A stretch of 52,299 nucleotides of DNA from Perkinsus olseni (lineage: Eukaryota; Perkinsozoa; Perkinsida). This document shows positions 34,242 to 43,447 of the stretch, piece after piece. The notes beneath the pieces are model-generated. The model was not told the origin of the DNA and made no database searches. It saw only the letters and a list, made by a program, of their open reading frames with translations. Location of the stretch: positions 1-52,299 of the forward strand of contig JABANN010000216.1 in NCBI GenBank assembly GCA_013115125.1. The letters are read 5' to 3'. Within the stretch, counting starts at the first letter, position 1; each line of letters begins with the position of its first letter. Both the position numbers and the translations under genes were made by a program.

Positions 34242-36670
34242 TCACTCTCGAAGATCGCCCTCATCATCCTGCTGCTCCCCACCAGTAGAGGCCCTCGCTT
34301 CACTAAGCTGATCGTCCAACTCCTCGGTGGTCGTGGAGGTGGCGCGACGAAGGGCCGATTTGCGGTAGAGGACGACGCCACCTGGATGGAGATACCCCGA
34401 CGCATAGGGAACTGTGAAATACTCACCAACGATGACTCGGAGAACTACTGAAAGAACCAACACCCAGCAGACGTTCGACTGGAGGTGCTCAGGAGAGGCT
34501 ATCGCTTGGCCGAAAACCCAAAGGCCAGCAGCGTTACCCATCTGTGCAGGGAGAATGGCCTGGGCTGAACCAGAGCGAGGAAGGCAGGGAGCTCACAGTG
34601 AAGACAGCTAGAAGGTTGGCTATGAACTTGCCCCGCTGGTTAGCAGGGAGGATCTGACAATATCGGGGAGGGTTAGGATCGATGGACTCGATCGACGCAC
34701 TACCATTTGCTGGAGAGAGTTGAAGAATATCGTGAACTGGTTATTGGCGGCGATGACCAGCACCCAGAGAGACGACAGTAGGACTGCATAGGCTGTACCA
34801 GTAGGGAAGAGGGGGTACACCTGAAGGTCGCCATCAGGATGTGGCTGTGAGACATTCACTGGTCCGACTAGCCGAAACGATTGTGACACTGATCCTAGAG
34901 AGCAACTACACGACGACTCAGTACTCACCATGACGCAGAAGACGGAGATCATCCCCGTTGCGATCTGGGCGGTGATACCGGACACTAGGCCTGATGGAGG
35001 AGAGGATGGTACAGTAGGGGTGGTAGGCCGACACTACCGGCGAAGGGGTCACTACTGAAGAGGAAGGCGCTGGCGTTTGACAAAATTGGGCCGATCACCC
35101 CACCCAGGGACACCTGAAAAGGTACGGGGATGGTGATGATGGAATCGACAAAGATCGACAGACGAGTAAGGAGCTGATGATCACAATGATTCGACGAAGA
35201 AGTGGTACGCGGGGTAACCGCTGGTTATCAACCGACAGGTCACCATACAGACAACGCAGCTGTTGAGGAAGTATCAGCTATCGCGACGCCCCTCCCCCTC
35301 AAGGGCACGCGAGGTTCGATGGCGAAGTGGAAGCCGCCTATCCCGTGAGAGCCATGACTAGCTTCCCTCTACCCACCAAACTGGCCAGACTCTTCCAGTT
35401 CACCGGGTCCATCTGTCTGAGTATCACCGGTACCGCAGCAGTTTGAAATGGATAGACGAAAACGTTGGTGATCAGCGTATTCAGAACAAGCACCTGACAG
35501 TTATTGCAGTAAACAACCCGTAAATATGGTCCGACGACGACAGTCGTGCGCGCCCAGGCGATCGATAAAGTCTCTGGTAGTATTTTTTAGTCCCACCCCC
35601 AGCCTGGGATCTCCCAGTGACTTCACTCCCTCCAGCAGCTGCGTCATCAAGCCCGGCCTTCGTCCTCCCGACCGCTTGCCGCTTCCATGGGACGATTCTG
35701 ATTAGGGAAAGGTGTGGTACTGAGGAAACAGAGACACTCACCATCCACTTGGACGGAAGATTTAACGCTCACAACCAGAAGGTAGAAGAGGATGCTGGCA
35801 TGCACGCACGTGGAAAAATCGAAGTACCTGACGCTGGGCGATGCGTCTCAAGGCAGCCAGCTGGAGAGGTACATCATGAAAAAGCCGACAGCGAAGGGAG
35901 TGAGGTAACGGCCAATCTTGTCGCCAGTGAGTTCGAATGAGTTCACCATAGGGAGCTCAGAACGGGAACGGACGACCTGGGGAGATGTGATGACCGTTGA
36001 GGAAATGCAAGTGGAGCAAGATTCATTACCAAAGGTGGGAGGCTCTTGCCGACTGGACCGGAGAAGGCCATCACTACTCCGAGGGCGATGTTGGATACTG
36101 CTAGGAACTGAAGAATATTCTGAGAACCTGACATAAGACAGAATAGAACCCGGGACCTCTATCATGAGAGCAGGACGCGCTGCCCACTACGCCATCACAG
36201 GTGCGTTTACCTGTCCAGATGGTCATCACCATCATAGCGCAGAATAGGTCTATTAAAACCTGATAAGACGGTGATCCAAGTCGATGCCCACTGGGAGGGA
36301 TTCGCCTTACGTAAACTTTTTTCGGCGGAGCGTTGTCGGTGATGACCCCAGCGGTCTGAGCCGACAATGTGCCTGTGAGAAATATCTTTCTCACCTACCA
36401 ACCGCACGCTCAACTTCAAGATTCTCACGTGTGAGATTCTGCCAGATCTGCGAGTGCGCGTATCTTTTAGCCCCGACCATATCGAGAGTCTCATACCGTA
36501 CCGCCGTCGCTGAGAAAATGCAAGATTGCAAGTGGAGCTCTGCCCACTTCTCTTTACTGACTTATGAAAGTGTGAGCGCATCTTGAAAGGAACTGGGCCA
36601 AGACGAACCTCCGAGCGTTGGGGCTGATGACCCGGGCGGCGTCAGTCGCCGTCGAGGCCGGAGCTTTCAT
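34242..36670 (-). CDS. multi-pass membrane protein, tandem paralogue B
   Basis: Start ATG 36670 is chosen because MKAPASTATDAARV aligns with the start of paralogue A. An in-frame ATG at 36781 is possible. Exons in order read ARRFVLAQFLSRCAHTF, TAVRYETLDMVGAKRYAHS, AQTAGVITDNAPPK, NIALGVVMAFSGPVGKSL, GVKSLGDPRLGVG, VYPFQTAAVPVILRQMDPV, VSLGGVIGPILSNASAFLF, YAVLLSSLWVLVIAANNQF and NAAGLWVFGQAIASPEHL, followed by a hydrophilic, glutamate-rich tail ending at 34242. It is a probable membrane transporter of unknown substrate. One intron contains an antisense tRNA-like relic (36141-36200). Confidence 0.68.
36141..36200 (-). repeat. tRNA-derived fragment inside an intron
   Basis: On the minus strand GATGGCGTAGTGGGCAGC (A-box-like) is followed by GGTCCCGGGTTCTATTC (B-box-like). 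The arms pair poorly, so this is a relic. It lies in an intron of membrane paralogue B and is in the sense of that gene. Confidence 0.55.
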
Positions 36671-36777
36671 CGGGAGGAAAAACAACAACAGTCTCCCTAC
36701 AGGAGGGCAATCATCAACTGCCGCGTCAGCCCACCAACGACACTCAAAAGGAGTACAGGAAATACTGAGCATGCTGC

Positions 36778-38045
36778 TCATGCATCGGTGGCGCAGCGGA
36801 ACTTGACGGGGTCGTCGCCAACACGGTGGGAGGGTCTAGCCCCGCCAACTCGAATGATACGACTCTTTCTTCGACCTTCCACACGCCTCGGTGACTGCGG
36901 CCTCTTCTTGCCTTCTTGACGACTCTCGCTCTCCCCAGCCCGGCTCCTATCGTCTTCCTTCACCACCAGCGCCACCTCAGCCACGACCGCCGCGACGCTG
37001 GGCTTACTCGTAGCCTGCGGCTGAGGGCCTTCCGACTGGTCACGGCGGTAACGATGCTGCTTCGGCCTCTCTGAGGTGACCTCGCTGGTCTTCACGTTGT
37101 ACCAGACCTCCTGTCCAACCACGACAGCCCTTCGCCAATCGCCCATCCGACCCTGCAAGGCCAGCCAGCGCTCATCGGAGAACTCATCCCCAGAGGGTAC
37201 AGCAGGCAGCGCTGCCTTGTGTTGGGGAGAGACTGGACGGGAGCCGGAGGCCTCTGAAGGAGAATTGCATCACCGCGTGGAATTTCGTGGCGCGCGAAAC
37301 TGCCATTACCAGTAAGTTGAAGTCGCTTCTCTCCCGGCCCCGGTTGGTGCCACAGTCGGTCGTGACCGCAGCGCCTACAAATTCCGTCCGCCCCTCCCAG
37401 GGTGAACCAAGGGCATTGGCAAAGATCCGCTTCCTCTGGTTGAAATCGACATCTATCACTCAAGTCAAGGGTCAACCTAAGATTCTCCTCCTCCGGACCA
37501 GAATCAATATCTTCATTATCCTCTGACGCAGCCGAAAGATTCTCTACCCTCCCGGGAATGGCCAACTCCGCGGCGACCGGCGTCCCCTGCGCATCCTCTG
37601 CAATAGTAGCTGGGGCTTCTTCACCATGTGCACGCAGGCGCAAAATCTTCGCTGTGCGTAACTGGGCGTATCTTTCAGCCTCCTCGTGGAAGATACTCGA
37701 CCCCAACCTCCCTTTCTCAACCGTAAGCTCCTCCTCCCCCTGATCGGATTCTCCCCAGACCTCAGCGACGCCTCGAATGGCATGCACATACGGGTCAGCA
37801 CCGAAGTTGACCGAAAGTCTCAACGTCGCTTCACTGTCGCCGAAGACACTCACAGCGACGTACGGCGCTGGCAGGAACCCCCACTCGGCTGAGGCGGGCC
37901 GAGGGGGCCGCATAGTCACCGGGCAGGATATCTCAAAGTCGGTGCCCCTGAGGGATCGATACCTGTCAAGAGGAACTTCGGGATGGCGGAGCTTCCAAGG
38001 TACGGAGCACTCAGAAAGGGCTACATGTCGAGCGGGCGTGGACAA
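36778..38045 (-). CDS. protein with CxC/CxxCGH zinc motif and WW domain
   Basis: Two exons (38045-37310, 37253-36778) join in frame, about 404 codons. The frame at 38045 is open upstream without an ATG, so a 5' exon is likely. The first in-frame ATG is at 37913. Middle: acidic stretches, then CQCPWF, 7 residues, CRRCGHDRLWH, which looks like a small metal-binding motif. The second exon has a WW-like domain, DWRRAVVVGQEVWYNVKTSE then VTSERP, in which the second tryptophan-type position is less clear. The tail is very basic, with K/R and E runs, and ends at 36778. WW domains bind proline motifs, so an adaptor role, perhaps in RNA processing, is possible. The 56-nt intron carries the TTTCGCGCGCCACGAAATT motif in reverse. 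Confidence 0.65.
37281..37296 (+). repeat. AATTTCGTGGCGCG motif in an intron
   Basis: AATTTCGTGGCGCGCG lies antisense in the 56-nt intron of the WW-domain gene. It can pair within itself as TTTCG ... CGAAA. Confidence 0.85.
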
Positions 38046-38273
38046 AACGACTGCTCGAAAGGAACGGGAGTCGATGAACGGTCATAGACCAGTGAAGTGA
38101 GAAGTGAAGTACTCGTGAAATATGGCTCGGGCATAATTCTGCGAATTTCTGTGGTTCCTGAAAAACACTAATGTGGTACATAAACTTAATTTTGGGCTAC
38201 ACTTTCAGTAGCACCCCATTACCACAACACCAATAACGGATTTCCGAAGCACTGACGGCGACTCCCTCCGACC

Positions 38274-39326
38274 TCACCCGAAGAGCATTCTCTCGCACTC
38301 TAACTGCCGTAGGGGTGGTTCAAGGCCACCATCATCACCCATTGGCAGCCGCAAAGATTCTATCAGAATCGGACGGGCATGGCACAAGCCGCCATTCTTC
38401 AGAAAATGTACCGCCCCCATCAGCTTCGCTCCGTCGTATTTTCTGTCAACAATCATCGTAATGGTGTCTCCCGAGCTGAAGCCTCCTGGGTCACTTCTGA
38501 CAGACACCCTCCAGTCGCCTGAGTAAATCAACCCGTTCGAGAAGTAGCCCACACTGTACGGGAAATGGCCAGGGAACTCGCCCACCGGAGTTGGCTTAGG
38601 CGATAGACCAACACACATGATCGCTGACGAGCCCTCCGGCGCTGAATCGATTGTCAATTCCACTACGCAAAGGCGTTGGAAGGGCAGTGGCAAGCTGGAC
38701 AGGATCGTGCTGGGCTCTCCACCACCACTGAAGATCTCATACACCCCCGCCCGACCCTCTCGCTGGCACCATCCACCATCCCCAAGAACGTCCATCCTCC
38801 AAGACTCACCCCCTCCCAGAATTTGAGTCGTTCGAAGCGCCTGCCAATTAGAGACAGGGTAGACGTCGAAGGCATCGCCATAGAGTAAAGCTGGTCGGGT
38901 AGGGTCGATACCACCGAGGCCAACCCGCTCACTAGGCATGACGAAATCTTGCGATGAATCTTCCCCGGCTTCGCTCCGCCGCCCGTCTTTATTACCCTGA
39001 TCTTTGCCAGGTACCATCCAGCTGAAGGCCGCTTTAGAGGCCTCGTCAATACCAAATTTCCGCCGAATCCTGTCCAGATCAACCTTGGGAAAGAGCCTTC
39101 GACCCATGGAACTCTCAAAGAAGGCCACCAAAGCCTCCCCAATTGCAGCGGCAACATTCTCCCTCAGTTCCACCACTACCATCGACTCTCTATAATGGTA
39201 CAACAACAATAACGATACCAATAGCACTCCACAGATGACGAGCACAGCCAGCAGGGCCGGAGTAGAGGTGGAAGGATCAGGGCGGATCGGGAGGGGCCTA
39301 CGAGGGTCGTACGGGTAAGATGCCAT
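38274..39326 (-). CDS. SPRY-domain protein with one N-terminal membrane span
   Basis: Intronless 350-residue ORF from an ATG. Residues 24-44 (LLAVLVICGVLLVSLLLLYHY) form a single membrane anchor after a short P-rich tail. The C-terminal half is SPRY/B30.2-like: VVELTIDSAP, IMCVGLSPKPTPVGEFPGHF, SVGYFSNGLIYSGD, FSSGDTITMIVD and VHFLKNGG. The layout of short tail, one span and SPRY domain resembles yeast Ssh4/Ear1, which recruit ubiquitin ligase to endosomal and vacuolar cargo. I infer a similar adaptor role, but no PY motif is obvious. It lies 228 bases from the WW-domain gene and on the same strand. Confidence 0.75.
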   Translation of the reverse strand: MASYPYDPRRPLPIRPDPSTSTPALLAVLVICGVLLVSLLLLYHYRESMVVVELRENVAAAIGEALVAFFESSMGRRLFPKVDLDRIRRKFGIDEASKAAFSWMVPGKDQGNKDGRRSEAGEDSSQDFVMPSERVGLGGIDPTRPALLYGDAFDVYPVSNWQALRTTQILGGGESWRMDVLGDGGWCQREGRAGVYEIFSGGGEPSTILSSLPLPFQRLCVVELTIDSAPEGSSAIMCVGLSPKPTPVGEFPGHFPYSVGYFSNGLIYSGDWRVSVRSDPGGFSSGDTITMIVDRKYDGAKLMGAVHFLKNGGLCHARPILIESLRLPMGDDGGLEPPLRQLECERMLFG

Positions 39327-39462
39327 CTTAAAGCGGGCAGGTGAACCAGTATTGCGCCCGCAAGGAGACCACTAGCAACACAACGTGAGTTGGGCAAACA
39401 CAGCGACAACAACATCATGACAATATTCAGTGGCTACCACTAAGTGGTAAGAATCATGATAG

Positions 39463-41394
39463 TCACTTCTGCAGTTTGTTACTCTCTTTTCGACTCTTCA
39501 TAAAGCTCAAGCCTCTCCCTATCATTTTCTTCTTCTTCGTGGAACCCCTCCGGAGCTTGCTTCGTACCGAATCATCGTTCTCGCCTGCGGTTTCACCGCT
39601 TCCCTGGCCAGTTTTTTCCTCACCACCCTCCTCCGCTGGCCTCCATGAGAACAACACGACCTCGCCATCGATGGTCTTCACTTGCACCGCTCCGCCGTCC
39701 CTCCGCAAATTTAATTCTGCAACCCCCATCACTAGGGGTTGGAGATTACTCCGATCGACAAGCTCCAACCTAAGATACTCTGGCATTCTTGTATCTTCCG
39801 TGCTCCAACCCAAGATAACTCTATAAAAGTAAGGACCTATCAATCCCATTGTTCTACAGCCCTTCTTCTCCGACGCACAATGGACCGACACTGTGCCGTT
39901 CTCGAATCTGATCCAAACGACCCAGGTTCAATTCTAGGCGAGCGCATTTTATTACCTTAGAATATCCTCTTTACCCTCTCCCTTGTCGTTGGTATAATAA
40001 CCATCTTCTTTAGGTGTCGGCAAGCCAGCCGCCTTACCATCTTCACCAATATGAGGCGCCCAAGGGAAATAAAAAGGATCTTCGTACCCAGTAAACGACA
40101 GTCTCACCGCGCTCCCGTCATGTCGGACCATCACTCGCGATCCATTAACCTCCTCCCGCCCTTCAGTGTAGAGATCGAGCTCATAGTACAACGGTCCGCC
40201 GGAATTTTTCACCCCATAAAGGAACCTTTGGCCTGCAAAATCCGACGTTGTGCTGGCCCGATCCACATCACGCGGACATCGCATCGACACAAATTGTTTA
40301 TGGGCAGCTCGAAATTGAAAGTAGCACCTCTCATAAGGGCCCTTCTGGCCAAAGTAATAGCCCTCCAGTCTCGGTTGAGGTAGATGAATTTTTCTCTGCG
40401 GAATTGCCAAGTCATGGCGTTCCCACTCGAAAAGTGTCTGCAAACCCGCGGCTTCTTCCGCTAGCCTTAGGAACAGACCATTATCGCTGACTGCCAGACT
40501 GTAATCTGTGAGATCCGCGGCCGAACCGAGAACACTGAGACCGAGTCTGCCGAAGTCTTGACCGGAATATCTGGTGGCGAAAGGATCGAAATCAGGGGTT
40601 GTGGAGATTCGGGAAGAGAAGGAAAAGCATGATAGCTTCTTTCTGAACGCTGGCGGTGTCTTGCTTGTGTCCGTGCAATCCATCTTCACAACCCTCCTTT
40701 GACGCGAATCCAGTCTCATCTTGATCTTGCACCCTTCGAACCTGCCTTGCCCGAGGTAGTAGCCAACCGCCCTCAACGGTAATTTCCCATCATCATCATC
40801 ATCAGTCGCCGAGCCCTCAATGAACTGACCCCAGTTTAGAAAGTCGAACCGAAAAAGCCCTCTACTTATCATAATTTTTTCGCAGTTCTGATGCATTTGA
40901 AAAAATATAATACCACCACCACGATCGCTCACCATCTCGTGCATATAATAAAACTCCGGGAGTGTCGAGTCCACGGGCTTATCAAAAACAACATCTTCGA
41001 AGGTCCACCTCTCGTTAATACCAAAACGATCTCTTTTCGGGCACGTCCAAGTCGCCACCCCTCTCGACGAATGCAAGTCCAGTCTTCGGAATGCCAACCG
41101 GCAGCCAACCAGAGAGTTGTTTCCAAAATAGTAGCCCGTCGTTTTCGGACAAGATTCCTCCCACAGGTTGGGGGAGACCGTAAAGGCACTGTCGACGCTG
41201 TCCAAGCTGACAACGTCCGAGCGCCTGCTGTTCAGACTGAAGCTGCTGATGCTACTACCCAGGCCACTACTGCTACTACTACTCCTGACCGACCTGCCGT
41301 GGACTTTGATAGTATTGGTGGTAGCACGGACGATCCCGCAGCAGGTGAGGAGGAGGCCGCAGGACAAGAGGGCTGCGGGGGAGGGTAAGGGCAT
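39463..41394 (-). CDS. secreted protein with four tandem copies of an unrecognised domain
   Basis: Two exons (41394-39956, 39907-39463) with a 48-nt intron give 627 residues. Signal peptide: MPLPSPAALLSCGLLLTCCG. A Ser-rich linker follows, then four repeat units of 120-135 residues. Each begins with GYY (residues 87, 211, 345, 465) and ends in an F-x-W motif (FLNW, LFEW, YFPW, LFSW). Units 1-3 carry two conserved cysteines spaced 16-20 apart after the GYY, for example GYYFGNNSLVGC with TWTC. Unit 4 has lost the first cysteine. The intron interrupts unit 4. The C-terminal tail is K/R-rich (KKKKMIGRG). The two downstream genes carry one copy each. I know no family with this pattern. Confidence 0.82.
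39921..39940 (+). repeat. tRNA T-arm-like segment in an intron
   Basis: CCCAGGTTCAATTCTAGGCG lies antisense in the 48-nt intron of the four-domain gene. It is close to the copy at 17548-17563. Confidence 0.5.
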
Positions 41395-41608
41395 GGACAC
41401 CGGGGACCAACAGCTGACACTGGAGACGTAGTCGATGCAGCGTGAAGGGTGGCGAGGGAATGACTTGCTGACGACAGTTCCCTTCCCTCTATTGGGAAAC
41501 TCAAGTCAACTAAGTGGTATTAACAACATCTGCACACATAACAAGATTGGATGATGATGACACCACCACAAGCTCATCACCGTCATCATATAGCTAAGCA
41601 AATGCTCC

Positions 41609-42010
41609 TTACACCTCATGTAGGTTCACCGAGACGTGGCCAGGGGCCGGGGCCTCGGTCCACTGGAAGGAATAGGAAGTATGGTCGGTGTCGAGAACGA
41701 CCTCCATGGCATCTTCCTTCATCTTCAGCTTGTGACCCTGTGGCCACTGCTTCTGGTACTTCTCGTCCCAAACCGTTATCTCGTGGTAGTAACCCCTCTT
41801 CTTGGGACTGGCTTCGTACCTCCATTTAGTGTGCATAATCCCGTGGAGACGAAGCTTGGGCGGACAGGTAAACTGCAGCAGCTCAGGGCCGAAAGTGAGG
41901 GAGCAACCGGTGAGGGGAGCACCGCCATAGCGATACGACCCCTCGGTCATTGGGTAGGGAAGGGCAGTAGTGACGTGAGGCAGTCCGAACAGGGTAAGGA
42001 GTTTGACCAT
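41609..42010 (-). CDS. secreted single-domain protein, GYY/FxW family, copy 1
   Basis: Intronless, 133 residues, with an ATG start. Residues 1-18 form a signal peptide (MVKLLTLFGLPHVTTALP). The remainder is one domain: GSYRYGGAPLTGC, then LQFTC, WRYEA, YYHEITVWDEKYQKQW and YSFQWTE. The two cysteines and the F-x-W end match the units of the four-domain gene next door. Function unknown. Confidence 0.8.
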   Translation of the reverse strand: MVKLLTLFGLPHVTTALPYPMTEGSYRYGGAPLTGCSLTFGPELLQFTCPPKLRLHGIMHTKWRYEASPKKRGYYHEITVWDEKYQKQWPQGHKLKMKEDAMEVVLDTDHTSYSFQWTEAPAPGHVSVNLHEV

Positions 42011-42635
42011 TGAAGACTACGCGGAAGTCTGTAAAGGATAACTGAGGACGGGAGGACAAGGCGAGCTAGAGAACTGTGGAGAATTCAGATCAATCACATC
42101 TAGATACTCTCTTCAGATCTAGTATCAGAAAATGCGTCAACCAGGAGCTGACCGAGTGTCGGGGCTGATAGGAAGGCGGCCTGCGATGGACACTCGACAC
42201 CTTCGAGAACGAACCCACCTCGTCGCGAAGGGTTCGTCACACTTCACGGGGAAGTCACCACTACCGCTTACTCGAATATCTTCGGGGTAAGCGCAGACTA
42301 GGAGAACGTCCGATGACGAGAGATGGATCATGACAGTCAGAGCTGTCCTTTGCATGCTCAGCCCCACATAGCTGGCGTGGGCCCGTGGCCACTACTACGC
42401 CCAAGTCCTTGAGGCTCAAAAGCAGATAAGGAAGGTGCTTCCGCCGACTCCTGAGAGGATTCAGCTTTTCGAAGGCCACTGGCCCTAGAAAATTCACGAT
42501 TAATGAAAATCTACTTCGACGGTCGTCGTCGATCGCCCTCACCGATACACGTATTTCCAGCGATAATCTTAGAAATGGACCGAGCAACCCGAGGCCGGTG
42601 GGCAGCAGAAATACAACAACAGGGACATGATAACA
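42011..42635. other. intergenic, no gene recognised
   Basis: 625 bases between the two single-domain secreted genes. Frames at 42137-42587 on minus have no motif. It probably holds the 5' flank of the 41609 gene and the 3' flank of the 42636 gene. Confidence 0.4.
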
Positions 42636-43145
42636 TCAGATGAGCTGTTTATCCCTCAGCCTGGCGAAGTCCTTCCTGCCTTGCTCGATCTCTTCTGGAA
42701 TGCCCCAAGACCTCTCCTCTCTCGGGCCCTCCATCGCCATTACTGGCTCTTCCTCAAAGGGACGGGGCATCAGATTAACCCAACCGAATTTGTAAGTGCG
42801 GGAGGGGGTCTCTAAGAGGATCTCCCGTGTGTCAGAGCTGAGCTTGAGTTTGTTATGGGCTGGCCACTGGTGGCGACGGAGGTCGTCCCAGAGCATAATC
42901 TCGTCGTAGTGGGAGTCCTCATCCTTCTGGGTGGGTTGCTTGATACTAGGACTGTAGCGCCATTTGTTGTCCATAAATTCAAAGATGTCGCATCCATGAG
43001 GGCACTGGAACCCCATCGCTGCACCGTCGAACACGATATAGCAGCCGTGAAGGGGACCCCCGGTGTTACGGTAGGACCCCTTCGTCCTTGGGGACCCGAG
43101 AACTGCAGAGGACGGGATGAGGAGGGAGAGGAGAAGTCTTACCAT
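42636..43145 (-). CDS. secreted single-domain protein, GYY/FxW family, copy 2
   Basis: Intronless, 169 residues, ATG start and signal peptide (MVRLLLSLLIPSSAVLG). Its domain reads GSYRNTGGPLHGC, GFQCPHGC, KWRYSPS, YDEIMLWDDLRRHQW and YKFGWV. It is most like the 133-residue neighbour (both have the KWRY and W..QWP motifs). Unlike that protein it continues with an E/R-rich tail of about 45 residues. It has one extra cysteine (CPHGC). Function unknown. Confidence 0.8.
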   Translation of the reverse strand: MVRLLLSLLIPSSAVLGSPRTKGSYRNTGGPLHGCYIVFDGAAMGFQCPHGCDIFEFMDNKWRYSPSIKQPTQKDEDSHYDEIMLWDDLRRHQWPAHNKLKLSSDTREILLETPSRTYKFGWVNLMPRPFEEEPVMAMEGPREERSWGIPEEIEQGRKDFARLRDKQLI

Positions 43146-43447
43146 TGGGAAACTAAAGACGATAGATACAGGAGAAGCCCTTGGGAGCTCACAAGGGTTC
43201 TGGGGCTTCCGAGCAACCAGTTGTGGAGCTCAGGTTCGATTCGGAAACCACAATTCACGGGTTAAAATGAATCCTGAGTTACAGTATGGCCTACCGAGCA
43301 AGGGGTAGTGCTGAAGAGGTGACCCGCCTGCCAGGGTCCCCTCCCCGATGGTTGGCCCGGCCGTAAACGTCAGAGAGGGGCCTGACACCTTGTGGAAAAG
43401 CGAGACATGTGCGGACGGAGACGGGAGACGGGGTCATCGTTGAGGAA

